A stretch of 64,000 bases of DNA, taken from assembly GCF_023343835.1 (NCBI RefSeq), contig NC_064443.1, forward strand, positions 9,982,001 through 10,046,000, written 5' to 3'. The translations under genes and the position numbers were made by a program. Shown here in pieces: positions 46,352 to 58,440 of the stretch. The notes under the pieces are model-generated. The model saw only the letters and a list, made by a program, of their open reading frames with translations, did not search any database and was not told where the DNA came from. The number at the start of each line of letters is the position of its first letter. Position 1 is the stretch's first letter. The stretch is from Lagopus muta. Lineage: Eukaryota > Chordata > Aves > Galliformes > Phasianidae.

Positions 46352-46416
46352 CATAGAATTGCAGAATCATTAATGTTGGAAAAGATCGCTAAGACTGTCT
46401 AGTCCAACTGTCTGAT
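46352..46416 (-). mobile_element. CR1 LINE 3' tail (minus strand)
   Basis: CATAGAATTGCAGAATCATT is followed by AATGTTGGAAAAGATCGCTA and CTGTCTAGTCCAACTGTC. It is very short. It lies 110 bp from the previous copy in the same orientation but repeats the same terminus, so it is an independent insertion. Confidence 0.9.
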
Positions 46417-46611
46417 GGGACTGTGATCCCAGGATGGTAGGAACTCTCTTTTTCTATTTCCTGGTGATGTTTACTTCAAAGGTGCTTGACCATATGGATA
46501 GCCCTAGTAACAAGAGCCCCACAGAAGAATTAATGCAACTCTGATGTTTTTATCCTGACATCTCGTGGTGCCTGACAAAGGAAAGGCATCATCAATTCTT
46601 TTTTTTTTATA

Positions 46612-46712
46612 CGGGGGCAAAAAGAGGTGAAATGATTTACTAATCCATGCTCCTGCAGTGAATGAGTGATAGAGCAAGGGCCTAGACCTTTCCAGCTGTG
46701 CTTTGAGGCTAC
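46612..46712 (-). mobile_element. MIR-like SINE fragment (antisense, diverged)
   Basis: GGGGGCAAAAAGAGGTGAAA is followed by TGATTTACTAATCC, then CAGTGAATGAGTGATAGAGC and AAGGGCCTAGACCTTTCCAG, a plausible alignment to the antisense MIR core from the GAGGTGAAGTGACTTGCCC region onward. Divergence is high. Confidence 0.45.
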
Positions 46713-48575
46713 CTGAAATGCCCACTGGAGCAGTCCTAAAACACTGACCCTTTGAGAGTGTGTCCTGCCCTTGCTGCTTCATGCAGCAGATTTTAGCCTT
46801 GCAAAGAACAGCTCACCTTTGCTTTGACCAGGACTGGGGCAGGCAACGAGCAGAGAGATGATGCTTTAGAGAACACTAGTTTAAGTCTGTGGCCAGATGG
46901 GTAGAAGAGCACACAGAAAGGGCATGCATAAAATGGAAAGGAGAGACTATGAAATGTTTGGTGGATGTAGGCTTGATAGCCAGTTGAATGTAGAGCCAAC
47001 TGGATGTAGAGGAGCATGTATCACCGATCCTTTGGTCACTGGAGCTGATCAGGGATACCTGGACTTGTGTGGGGTACAATACAAAGTCTTAAGGAGATGG
47101 GAAGTGTTTTGCATTGGCTGGCAAGGATGCACCTGCATGGGGACAGCAGTGTTGCAGGTGTTCCCTTCCCAGAGCTCTGCTGGGACCTCAGCAGCCCAGC
47201 GGCACTGTGTACCTGCATTACTTGCCCCAGATAGTCAGCCACTGCCAATATTTAATTATACAGGGGAAGATATCACTTAAGCTGAGATGTCTTGGCTTCA
47301 TTAAGGAAGCTGCAGAACTCATCATGCTCTCCCCTCAGGCTCTGTGAAGGAAAATCCTGCTGATGGAGGCTGCCGAGTCTGGAGGGGCTGGGAAGCTGCT
47401 GAGCCCAGGTTAGCAGGGGATTTCAAGTCAGGCACACCGGCGTCTGGGCATTAGAACAGCAGTGTAACTGAGTTCTCTGGCTGTTTAGATAGTGCTGTGA
47501 GCTGATTGCAAAATGCCTTTTGTGCAATGCGAGGCCCTCACTCTGCACCTCCACATATTTCATTCATGGGGATGAGATAGCAATGAGGTGGTCATTCATT
47601 AGCAGTAAATAATCTCTCTCTATCTGAGGTAAGGGTTGTCATGGAATTGCTCTTTCATTTTATAGGGTTCTCTGTGATAAATTTATCTTGTAAAAGGTGA
47701 TTAAGACACTTTGTTACATTTTAATGTGTCTGTAAGTCTACCTCTAATATCAGCGCTCACTTTGGATCTCTCTGGAAATAGTTAACTATCCCATGTTGTG
47801 CAACGAGACAAAGTGTGAGCCACACTTTGCACCACAGTGAGCCAACCAGAAAGCTCCATCCTGTGCTGACAAACCCTGAAGATGGCTAATTCCTATTTTC
47901 TGTTTTGCTTAGTCCAGAACTTCTCTATCCAGTGACACACAGAAACAGAGGTGCCCTGGTTTGGGAAGGCAGGCAATTATTTCCTGCCTGAAGGGAAAAA
48001 GTTCATGCTACGCTGTGCTTTGTGTTTTCTGCAGAGCAGCTCTGATAGCTCCCAGGCTTTCTCAGCTGTTTGTCAGTCACAGGCTCTCTTCATGGACTAT
48101 ATAAGGAGCCCAAGTACCTCATTAAGAAGGTTTCAATAGCTCTCTGCAGCTACGTACATGGCAATACATAGTGTAAAACCTAAATTAGGTGCTGTTAAAG
48201 ACTCACAGGAAGGTGTCCAGTGCTTAAGCATTCTGTCTACACAGGAGGGAATGTCTGATCCCAGAAAAGACTCCAGCCACATCACCTCATCTGCCTTTCT
48301 CTTCTTTCTTAGCCACTACCCAGAATCTGATTTTTTTGTGTATGTGACTGGGCACTGGGATGTCACCAGGTAATGCAGACTATTACTTCCTTCCTTCCTC
48401 TCACCTAGCATTTCTATTACTTTAATTTGTACAGCTTCAGGCTCTTTTCACCTATTTTAGTCTTCAGAAGACATATTGGTAAAACTTTTTACATAGTATA
48501 TTGAGACATTGTGCATCTCTTCTATCCATTTCTGTTTCTCTGTGGGTACACGGAGACTGAAAATGGTACCATGGA
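46713..48575. other. Unique non-coding DNA
   Basis: No gene is recognised. The block 47480-47770 is AT-rich, without open frames or repeats, and may be a conserved element. Confidence 0.4.
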
Positions 48576-48836
48576 TCATAGAATCAAATAATCAGAGAAT
48601 CATTAAGGTTGGAAAATATCACTAATATCACCCAGTCCAACCCCAACCCCCACCATGCCCCTAACCATGCCCCTCTGTGCCACGTCTCCACAGTTGTTGA
48701 TTCCACTACTCCATGGGCAGCCTGTGCCAGTGCCTCACCACTCTTTCTGAGAAGGAATTGTTCCTAATATCCAACCTGAACATCCCCTGGCATAATTTGA
48801 GACCATTCCCTCTCATCCTATTGCTGTTTACCCTGG
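48576..48836 (-). mobile_element. CR1 LINE 3' fragment (minus strand)
   Basis: TCATAGAATCAAATAATCAG is followed by AGAATCATTAAGGTTGGAAA, ATCACCCAGTCCAACCCC, TGTGCCACGTCTCCACAG, GGGCAGCCTGTGCCAGTGCC, AAGGAATTGTTCCTAATATC and CCATTCCCTCTCATCCTATT. About 260 bp remain, well preserved. Confidence 0.96.
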
Positions 48837-50769
48837 ATACTTGAAAGTCGACTGCTTAGAGGGAAAGCCTCTCCCACCCTGCCACATACAGACCTAGATG
48901 AAAGTGGTGATCCCTAATACAGGCAGATAAAATGTTGCCTGATGGCTTTTGGGTGAGAATTAAATGCTCGCTGGCCTGTGTGTCAGTCTCTGGGATGTGC
49001 ACTTTGCTGCTCTCCAGGAAGAGCAGGGCATTTGGCACAATCCCAGAGAGTGCCCTTCTGCTCTGGTTACAGCCCGTAAGCATCAAATGCTCTCATTCAT
49101 TTATCGGTGGGTGATAAACAGCCTGGGAAATGCTGCTTCAGTCAGGTCACATTCTTGCTCTTTTATGAATGTGACATCTCTAAAAGTGTATCTGCTAATG
49201 TCATGAGAGCCAGAGGAAATCCCAGCCTGGTCCCTTGGTGCTTTCCTGAAAACAGCTGGGTGCAGAATGCACACAGGCTGCTACTTACGTGGCTATTTCT
49301 GCAGAAGATGGATGATTTAAACATCAAGGAAAAATCCACCCAATCTAGGATTTCTGCCCTTTAAATATGAGTGTAATGTGTTTGTGATTGCAGCAATGGG
49401 ATTTCTTGCCTTGAGTTTGTGATCACAGCCACAATGGTGGCTATGTTGCCATATATATCTGCCTTTGGGATGGGAAGGGGAATCACACAGAAACAGAATG
49501 GGCAGAAATTAGCCTGATTCAGGTAAGCAAAATGCTTTTTCGTTTGATCTCCACACCCAGGCTGCCTCCCCTTCAAGGCCAGCATCCCTCTAAAAGATCT
49601 TCTAATAAAGGAGAAACCTCCATGCCAGTGCTGCATTTAAGGCACTGTTTGCTCCTGGGTGACCTCAGCCTTTTTCTCACCTTGTTTTCAGGAACCTGCA
49701 GTCCGGAAGAGAAGCAGCCCTGACATCCCTGTGTTCCTGCTGCTCAGTGACATGGTTGTGTATGGGATGCAATCAGTGCTGTGCAGCTGCTCCTACATTA
49801 GTGTGCATCGGAGGCACTCGATGGGTATGTGCATGATCAAATATGGAGTGATGAGAAGCCTGCTTGTCCCACCTGGGAGGGCACACGCTCCCTTGTGCAG
49901 GCTGACCTTGGGGAGGGCTGCTTTTGAGATTCCCATGCAGCTGCTGTTTTGCATTGCAAGCCATATGGCCGGCACCATAAATGCTGTCTCTAATTGTAGC
50001 TCTCAACCTGCCAACGTCCAAAGCAGGGAGAAGTGTTGGGACAGAGGGTGGGGGCGGGGGAAAAAAACAAGCATTTGCTTGAAAATGAACTAGGAATCAG
50101 GAAAGGGTGAGAAAGGAAGCCCTGGGAGACAGCAAGATTCATTACTTATGTGCAAATCGCCTTTTCTGACCTCAGGTGCCTGACTCAGCTGTTTCCACGT
50201 CAATATTTTACAATAGTAAAAGTGAGAATGTACCAGGTGTGGAAAATGAGGGCAAATTTGAGACTAAAAAAGCAGGGATGTTCCTGCTAATGAAGTACTG
50301 TGGAGAATCTGTTCCTAATCAAACCACTAATAGTAACTTTGTTCCTATAATCTGCCTTTTTTTTTCAGTAAAGTGGGGTTACATGTTACAGGGATTTGGG
50401 GGGATCTGGAGCAGGACTGGATAGGGATTTAAAACAGATTGCTTGGTTCTATTATAACATAATATGAGGAAAAAGGTGGTCCTGGCCCTATCCCTTCCTG
50501 CCTAGGTATTGTGTCCATCTATCCTTAGGCAAAGCTGATGCAAAATAACTACCAGGACAAAATGGAGATGCTTTTCACCTGTTCTGTATAGAATTTAATG
50601 GGCAAGATTCGAGGCAAAGCATTACTATGCAGAGGTTATTTAGTCTGTCTTTCCCAAGGGGAAGAAGCATGTGAGCAGCTTCTCTAATCAAACGGAGGCA
50701 TAAGGATGTCTGTGATAGATTTGGTGCTGCATTCAAAGCTCCCTAAGTGGGTGGTGCTCAGGGAGCAGC
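48837..50769. other. Unique non-coding DNA
   Basis: No gene is established. A splice-bounded candidate exon at 49692-49824 is described among the findings. The frame 49659-50093 (144 aa) that contains it has no recognised domain. Confidence 0.4.
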
Positions 50770-51257
50770 CAGCTGTGTTCAGTTTTGGGCCCCTCACTAC
50801 AGGGAAGAAACTGGGGCCCTGAAGTGTATTCAGAGAAGGGCAGCAGAACTGCAAAGGGTCTGGAGCATAAGTCTTGTGGGGACTGACTGAGGGAACTGGG
50901 ATGTTCAGTCTGGAGGCTCAGAGGAGATTTATTGCTCTCCACAACAGCCTGAAAGGAGGTTGTGGTGAGGTGGGGGTCAGGCACTGCTCCCAGTTAACAG
51001 TGAGAGGATGAGAGGTGATGGCCTCAAGTTGTGCCAGGGGAGGTTCAAGTTGGATATTAGGAAAAAATTATTCTCTGAATGAGTGGTGAGACACTGGCAC
51101 AGGCTGCCCAGGGAGATGGTAAAGTCACCCCTAGAGGTGTTTGAGAAATGTGGTGATGAGGGATGTGGACAGTGGGCATGGAGGGGATAGGCTGACTGCT
51201 GTACTAGATGATCTTAGAGGTGTTTTCCAACCATAATGACTCTGTGATTCTATGATT
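50770..51257 (+). mobile_element. CR1 LINE 3' fragment (about 490 bp)
   Basis: The copy starts in ORF2 (AGCTGTGTTCAGTTTTGGGC, AGAGAAGGGCAGCAGAACTG) and runs through CTGAAAGGAGGTTGTGGTGA, TTCAAGTTGGATATTAGGAA and CACTGGCACAGGCTGCCCAG to TTCTGTGATTCTATGATTG style terminal units. Indels and stops destroy the frame. Confidence 0.95.
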
Positions 51258-52188
51258 GGGGTTCTCCAGCAGCCTCTTTCTGTCAGAGGGACAGCTGAGC
51301 TTGGGCAGCAAAGGTTTTGGTTCAGCAAAGTCTGGGGAGCACACATCCACAGCCACTGCTGTGCTGCCCGCCTTCTCTAGAGTAATGTGAGGGCAGCATC
51401 TCCTTCTACCACTCCAAAAAGAAAGCTCAGAATAAGGCCAGGGTAACCTAAAAGGGGGTGGTTGAGAGACCGTCCTGGTACTCTTTTGTGAGTCACTCAT
51501 CCCTTCCCAATACACCCAAAGAGAGGGTCTGTCCTGGTTATCAACTTTGCTCCCAGAACTCATTAGCTCAAAGGAAAAAACACGTTTCAGTTCCTTCTTA
51601 GAGAACTTTAATTAAAAATCATGGAGAAAAACCCATCAGGAAAGAGAGAAACAAGAAAATAGGTAGACATCTCCACCTCTAATTTATGTGAGTTTAAAAC
51701 CAGTTCCAAGATTGGCTTAATTACCTGGGAACAATGTATTTCTGCAGGATTGCAGATCAGCTCGTTAGCGATACACTTTTTTTTTACTTCCAGTTGAAAA
51801 TGATAATACATCCCTCACTCAAAACATTGTCTCCCAATCACCATGGTTACTGCCAGGTTTTCCACAAGGACCCAGCATATTCATCTGTCAAATATGCTAA
51901 TGGAGAACGGACCCTGTCACACAAAGGAGCAGGCTATTCAAACATACACTTGGCAAATAATTGTACATGTCAAAAGAATGATGCTTGTTATTTGCCTAAT
52001 ATTATCCCCCAGAAGTGGGAAATAGTTCAGCTCTCAATGCAAAATGGCTTGCCCTTATCAAATAGGCAATTTGCTGATAATTTAGACTATTAGAGATCTT
52101 GGGGTGGGGAGACAAAAGGGGGGGGTGGGTGGTGAATGTAAGTGGTCTTTTATAATTGTACTGAAAGCAGAATGGGGCATTAAGTGCC

Positions 52189-52295
52189 CCGGAGGTGCAG
52201 TAACGAGGAGCATCACGGGAAGCGCTGCCGGCCGAGCAGAGGGGCTGCTCACGGCCTCCCCTCTCACCTCCACCAGGTAGCTGCCGGCGGGTGGT
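52189..52295. promoter_or_regulatory. Small CpG-rich patch, possible regulatory element
   Basis: About nine CpG dinucleotides fall within roughly 107 bp, including GCTGCCGGCCGAGC and GCCGGCGGG, in a neighbourhood where CpG is rare. It is too short to be a classical CpG island. The homeodomain-type sequence GGTTAATTATAATTTAG follows directly. No initiator or TATA box stands out. Confidence 0.35.
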
Positions 52296-52335
52296 TAATT
52301 ATAATTTAGAAGGAACACTTTTATCGACTGCAGGC

Positions 52336-52351
52336 TTTTTTTTTTTTTTTT
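52336..52351. repeat. Poly-T tract (16 T)
   Basis: An uninterrupted T run. Confidence 0.9.
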
Positions 52352-53060
52352 CCTTATTGCTGTTTATCTTCATGATGGGCCAGTTTCCAATTTGTCTATT
52401 TCAGTAATTAAGCCAAAGAAAAATGTTACTGTAGGATTCTTCCAAGTTTCTGAGCTCCTGATGTTAACAGCTGGAGTTGTCGAGATTGTGCAGAAATTTC
52501 TGTGGCTGAGGCAGCGGCCTTTCCTCTGCTTTGGGGCACATAAATGCTCATTCCTCATGCTCTTCTACACCTCCTTCCTTGCCTCCATCTGCTCACAGCC
52601 CTTCTTCCAGCTTTCTGCCTGTCCCCAACACAGCTTTACCCAAATCCTGTGTAAATCCAGAGTGTTCTTGTTTAGATTTGGCTGAGCCATACCTAAGACT
52701 TTTATCTACAATATCCCTGCTGTTCTTCCCCTCTTTGGCTGTGCCCAAGCCCCCAAGGTGATGACCCTGTGACTCTGGCCCCAAGTTCTCTTGCATGGAT
52801 GGGTACTGAGCAGGGGTGGGACCACAAACCTCACATCACTCGTGCTATACAGAGGGAGGAGGAACATCTTAGAGCCCTGTTCCCTCAAACTGAAGAACCA
52901 ATTAATGTCTCTGGACATGTATGAGGCTTTCAGCCTAAGTTGTAAAAGTGGCAAATACACAGACATCTCTGTTTCTTTGAATAGGATGGACAAATCTTCT
53001 CTCAGCATCGTCTCAAGACTGCTGGGCCTTTGCTGTTTATTCCTAGCGTGGTTTTGTATG

Positions 53061-53142
53061 GAATCATAGAATCATTACCATTGGAAAAGACCATAAAGGT
53101 AATCTAATACAACCATCAACCCATCACCACAATACCACTAAA
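53061..53142 (-). mobile_element. CR1 LINE 3' tail (minus strand)
   Basis: GAATCATAGAATCATTACCA is followed by TTGGAAAAGACCATAAAGGT, AACCATCAACCCATCACCAC and AATACCACTAAAC. About 80 bp remain. Confidence 0.92.
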
Positions 53143-55611
53143 CTGTGAAATAAGAACCATAGTATCAGGAGAGGACACAGAATGTATCTCCTTTTTTCCC
53201 AACCTCACCTTTTTCCTTTCTCCCTACCAATTCTCAACATGAATGGGCCACCTAACATAGTTCTCAGCCAGGTTAGATCCCATCACCTACAAGCAGAAGA
53301 TGGCTTCCCTTAATGCTATGGTTCCCTGCAGCCTGCCTGGGTCTGCGAAGGCTGGGATGGTGCAGCACAGTCATGCTCTCCTTATGTGCCATTATTTGCC
53401 AGATGTGACTGAGGTACAGTCTTCCTGGGTCTTGATTTCTGTCTGCTGAGCCTCCTGGTGCTCTCAGCATTGCCGTTTATTTGCCTTGGGGTGGATGGGA
53501 AGGTCTCCCTCTGAGCTGTGAAATCATCTTCTGTTGGCCCTGGTGAAGTCAGACCCTGAAATACACATGGGGAAGGCAAGGAAATGGTAGTGTGGAAACT
53601 GAGCGTAGGGGGTGATTAGTAAATGTTGGGACGGGAACCAAGAGGGGTCACATTTTGCTACCCTATGTGCTTGTAGCACTAAACACTAATTTTATGATGA
53701 GCAGAAGGAAGAGAGGGGAAAAAAAAAGACAACTAGCAAGTGACCTAATCAGCTATTAAAATATTTCCAAGCAGTGAAATTAATACAATTCCCAACTCAT
53801 AACTTATTTGTCTCTGTACAAAATTAACATAGATAAATAAATTAAAAAAAATAACCTCACCCAAACTGCTTCATAATAAAATGTGATCATAGCAATAATA
53901 AGATGCTTCAGTGCATGAATTTAGTTGCATTAATTCACCCCCAGGTGTAATTGACAGCTCTCAGCCTTCAGCTTTCTGCTGAACAGCCTACTGCGGCTGA
54001 ATTATTATACCTGGCACTTCAGACTCTTCCACATCTCATTGCCTAATTGTCTTCTCTTCTAGTAGGCGAGTGTTAAACTCAGACATTAAAGGATCTCTGC
54101 CAATTACCTGAAGCTCAACATTTGATCTGCCTGAAAATCTCAGCGGTCCAGGGGAGGCTGCTCCTCCGCCTGCATCCTGAGCACTGCTCTGTCCTTCTGA
54201 GGGTGGTGTAAAGCAAGAGTAACTCTACTTCTGGTTGTAAGGGCATAAACAGAGGGGAAAATTGAGGGAATGTGGGGAACAAATGTGTTCACTCTATCCT
54301 TTCAACATCAATGCTAGTACTGGTACAGTAGCAGCTGCTAATTACGTAGGATTTATAGAAAAATGTATTGCACTCTTTGTTTTCTCTCTGCTGGCTTTAC
54401 AGATGCCATTTGACTGTTGCTTCTGTGCAATACTTTGTAAAAGCAGCAGCTTTTCTGGGATTACCTCCCCACTGTATTGCTACTGGTGCCTGCAGCTCAG
54501 TGATGTGTTTCAATCTGCGGTCACTGCAAAGCCCACGTAGCACAGTGGTGCTTTGGAGACTCTTGTTTGCAAACCAATCAGTTAAATTAAGAAGCTTGAT
54601 TCTCAGTACTGTGTGATGACATCTCCAATTTAGCTGGTGCCCCAGTGAGGAAGTAAACAAACAATAAAAGTGTCACTATTCCTTCTAGTTCCATTAGACA
54701 AACAAGAAGTTTATTCAGCGTTTTGGCAAATGAAAATTTAAGCAAACTGTCAAGGGAGACATTTTCCACATCAAATGTTTTCTGAAAGGGGATTATAACA
54801 AGAAAGAGCTATCACCCACCATGTCATTATAAACAAAGGCTCCTGTGAACCCCTTTTATTAAAGATTAGCAGCACTGATTACAGACTTTCCAGGCTGAGC
54901 CAAAGGCAAATTAGAATATCTTTTGCTTTGGGATAACTTATGCTACCTTCTTGGGCACTGAGATGATTACAAACTCCCGAGAGCAGAATACCTTCACCTA
55001 TGGCCATCCATTCTCTGCTGTTTAGAAGCAGCCTGGCGATCTGTCTGGACCTATTTGCTGCCTGAGATCAACACTTCATTCTGCCTTCTGCCATACAGTT
55101 CCAGGTGAGATCAGTCAGTCATGCAATTGGGAATCCCAGATTTTGGGCATTTCTCATGGATAACCTTTAAGGCTACTTCAGAAAGCATTTCCAAGCCAAG
55201 CGTTAATGAGCTCTGTTCCAGCAGGGACAGAATGGGAAGCTAATGTGGTGCTTAGCTAGCCATGTAAATTCAGCCTTTAGTTCCATGTAGTACCTGTGGG
55301 CTTGGTGCAGACTTGGAGACCCAAGAGGCTAGTTGGAAAGGCTGGTAAACATCCAATTCCTACTCTCACCTGTAATTCCTATGGCACCCTTGCAGTCCTG
55401 CTGGATTGAACGCATACCCATCTCATCTGTTGACTCCTCCTGCCTCAGAGCCTATCAGACCTTCAGCTTTAGACCTATGTGCATTCCTACAAGCAGGTGG
55501 ACGCTGCTGAGTTGGCCTCCAGTCCCGTGGATGCATCCCGATCCCAGGACACCGCACTAACAGGCCAGTACTTCTGTCCTACCTTGGTATGCAGGAAGCT
55601 GTTCTTCCAGA

Positions 55612-55636
55612 CTTTTTTTTTCTTTTTTTTCTTTTA
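55612..55636. repeat. T-rich tract
   Basis: T runs interrupted by single C residues. Confidence 0.85.
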
Positions 55637-57211
55637 AGCTAAAAAAAGCTCATCAGGGAATGAGCCCTGCCACTTGCACAGTCACAGCATCAGTCTTTGT
55701 TTATGTACTGAACTGATGAGCAATTAACTTGGAGAAGATACATTATATGCGGAGCACAAGCCTCTTAATGTGCTTTCTATTAAGGCTGCCTAACACTTCC
55801 TATTATTAGACCCCACTTTCTGTCACTTACAACTTTTCCAAATTCTAACCATTTAGGCTGAAATCTTCCCTCCCGAGTGTTGCCTCAGGCTGGCCTGATC
55901 ATATTTTGTGAGGAAAGCTTATATATGCCTTAGGGAAATCCCCAGGATGGTTGTGCAATCTGTGCTAATGGCTCTGAATGACATTCAGTGAGAAGGGACA
56001 TGGGAGAGGCCATAGACAAAACTAATGCAAACAAGGCCATGTAATTAGACGGAGATGGAGCTAAGCTAAAGGCAGAGAGGTCTTGTAGAGAGGCCTCTAT
56101 GATTTCCCACTGCATGCTCTTTGTTCATAATAACTGGAAGAGTGATCCTTCATTGCCTGGTCATGCCTGGTTACATTTTCCTGGACGCAAATTACAATAC
56201 AGCTTGTCTGACCTCGGTGTCATCATCCCCAGCAAATTGCAGCTGGTTCTCACGTTTTTATTATGGAGCACACAGCCATCCAGGGGAGTTATTCTCCCTC
56301 CGCTTTTCATCACGTGCACTTTCTCCTGCTCCTGAAATGGCTGAATGCTTTCATAATTGTGTGATTGGGAAAAGCGCCATGGGTTAAAGCAACAAAAGGT
56401 GTGAGCCTTGTAGGAAAAGGGCAAAGGATGGGGCTCTGAATATCCATAAGGGCCATGGATAATGCTGAGCAGCAGAAATTTTGGTAGTGATTTTGTTCAT
56501 ACTTAGTGAGAGCGGCAGTGAGGCAAGAGGTTTTAGTGAGCTCCCAGCCACCACAGCTTGGATACTTGCTGCAAAATGTAGAGCAGAATGATCCCTGTTG
56601 AGCTGCTTTGTCTCCATGTCTTACCCTTCCAGAGATATGTGGAGGGAGGGACCTCTTCCTTCAGACAGCAGTCCTCTGGATAGCAGTCTCTGGGTTGTCT
56701 CTGATGGCTTAGTTTCATCAGATTCCATTGTGCTCCAGCACAGGTGCTCTGACAAGCTGCGACCCCATTCCCAGAGGTCTCCCCACAATCTTATTATCTG
56801 AGATCCCAGTCCTGAAAATGGACAAGCTTATAAAGCAGCAAATCCCAGGGCCTCTTTTGTCACTGTGGGAAGAGCTGCTTGCACAGAGGATGAGAGCAGG
56901 GAAAGCCATGTTGCTTTGAACAAATATGAAATCAGATGCACTGAGGAAAAGAAAAAAAAAAAAGCTAAACTATGCCAGCAGAGAGTTGGTACAGCAGCAT
57001 CTCTGTTCCCTATGTATGGCACAGCCTGTTAATGCCTCCCGTATTGGTCTCATCCCTCCCCCAAACTAGACAAGAAGCAAACCCATTATCTGAAGGGCAT
57101 TTGTCTAAAACTCCTCTTTTGTGCCTTGGCTATCTAGGGCCTGCAGCTGTCACTTCCCATTCTTCCTGTAATTGCTCCCACTACAGCTAATAATGCATTT
57201 ATCAAGAAGGC

Positions 57212-57236
57212 TTTATTTATTTATTTTTCATTCTCC

Positions 57237-57275
<39 letters not shown>
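57212..57275. repeat. (TTTA)n followed by an (ATT)n microsatellite
   Basis: A few TTTA units at 57212-57227 precede about twelve perfect ATT units at 57238-57275. A perfect trinucleotide array of this length is likely to vary between individuals. Confidence 0.95.
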
Positions 57276-58263
57276 GGTATAAAATAGGTCTTTTCCCACT
57301 GCTCCAGCAGAAAAACTGGTGAAAAGCAGTGGCTGTCCTGCTCTCTTGCCTCAGAGTATTGGTTTCTCAATATATTGATCCCCCAGGGTAGCCTCTGCAG
57401 TGTCAGGTTTTCACCCCTGATAGCTCCTAAAGTGAAGCTCTCACAATTGGACAAAAAGCAATCCAAAAAGCAATTTGCTTTGCCAATAATTCGGTTTCTC
57501 CAAAGGCGTGTGGTAGGAGGTATTTGTGCATTGCAAGGAGTGAGGAGTCAGCCTTCCCCAGAGGTTTCCTGCAGTGGAGCTGGAGTCAGAGGGCTTTGAA
57601 TCCCCAGCCCAGGGCTGCCGTGGTGGCTGTAGGTTCAAGGTGTGTCTTCCCAGGACAAGAGGGATTTGGATATCTTAAAGAGAGCAGCTGTTGAGATGTA
57701 GCTCTGCAGGCTCAACTTGGATAACATTCATCATTCCTACTTCTCTTTCCTCTTCTATCTACCAGGCCTTTCTGGATGACAAGCTTTGGAAATACCTCTT
57801 TTTGGTGGTACACCAAGTCCATGTGCACCTTATGGAAGAGCTGTTGAGATTTTCACTTTATCAATCAAGCGTGCTGTTTTATTTAATTAGCTTCCTTCCT
57901 AGTCAATTTGTGGCTATCTTTTCCTGCTTGTTGTAGGAGTGATGGGAAAGAAGCTAAGTCAATCAGTGAACCTACGTGTTCTCCCAAGGCTCTGTTCATC
58001 TCCCTCATTTAAATCAACAGAACCTCTCCCCCAAAAGAAGAAACTTAGCTGTCTCCCATTTCTGTCTGCAGTCTGTCTCCTTTTAAACCATGGGGGTATT
58101 TCATATATTCCTCAGCTTTTGGCTGCTATTTGTGAATTAATGGGGTGAAGCGATTTCCCTGAACTTATCAGAAAATCCATGTAAGACAGCAAAGAAGAAC
58201 AGGATCTGGTCCATCAGGTTTACAGATATGGAGTCTTGGCTCTCTAGGACACTTCTGATATCA

Positions 58264-58440
58264 TGGTCAGGCACTGGCACAGGCTGCTCAGAAAGGTGGG
58301 GGAGTTACTATTCCTGGAGTTGTTCAAGAAATGTGGAGATGGGTATGTAAGGGCATGGTTTAGTAGGAAATATTGGTAGTCAGTGCATGGTTGGACTGGA
58401 TGACCTTAGAGGTCTTTTCCAACCTTAATGTTTCTATGAA
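58264..58440 (+). mobile_element. CR1 LINE 3' fragment
   Basis: TGGTCAGGCACTGGCACAGG is followed by CTGCTCAGAAAGGTGGGGGA, GGGCATGGTTTAGTAGG, TTGGACTGGATGACCTTAGA and GGTCTTTTCCAACCTTAATG, and ends TTTCTATGA. About 175 bp remain. Confidence 0.95.

Larger units (their letters stand above)
51258..53060. other. Unique non-coding DNA with AT-rich blocks and a CpG-rich patch
   Basis: The stretch 51700-52100 is AT-rich and repeat-free. The CpG-rich patch at 52189-52295 and the poly-T at 52336-52351 follow. The overlapping frames between 52392 and 53069 lack domains. Confidence 0.4.
53143..58263. other. Long unique non-coding stretch (about 5 kb)
   Basis: No gene is recognised. The block 53690-54130 is AT-rich, repeat-free and frame-free and is the best visual candidate for a conserved non-coding element. 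A T-rich tract lies at 55612-55636 and the microsatellite at 57238-57275. Confidence 0.4.
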
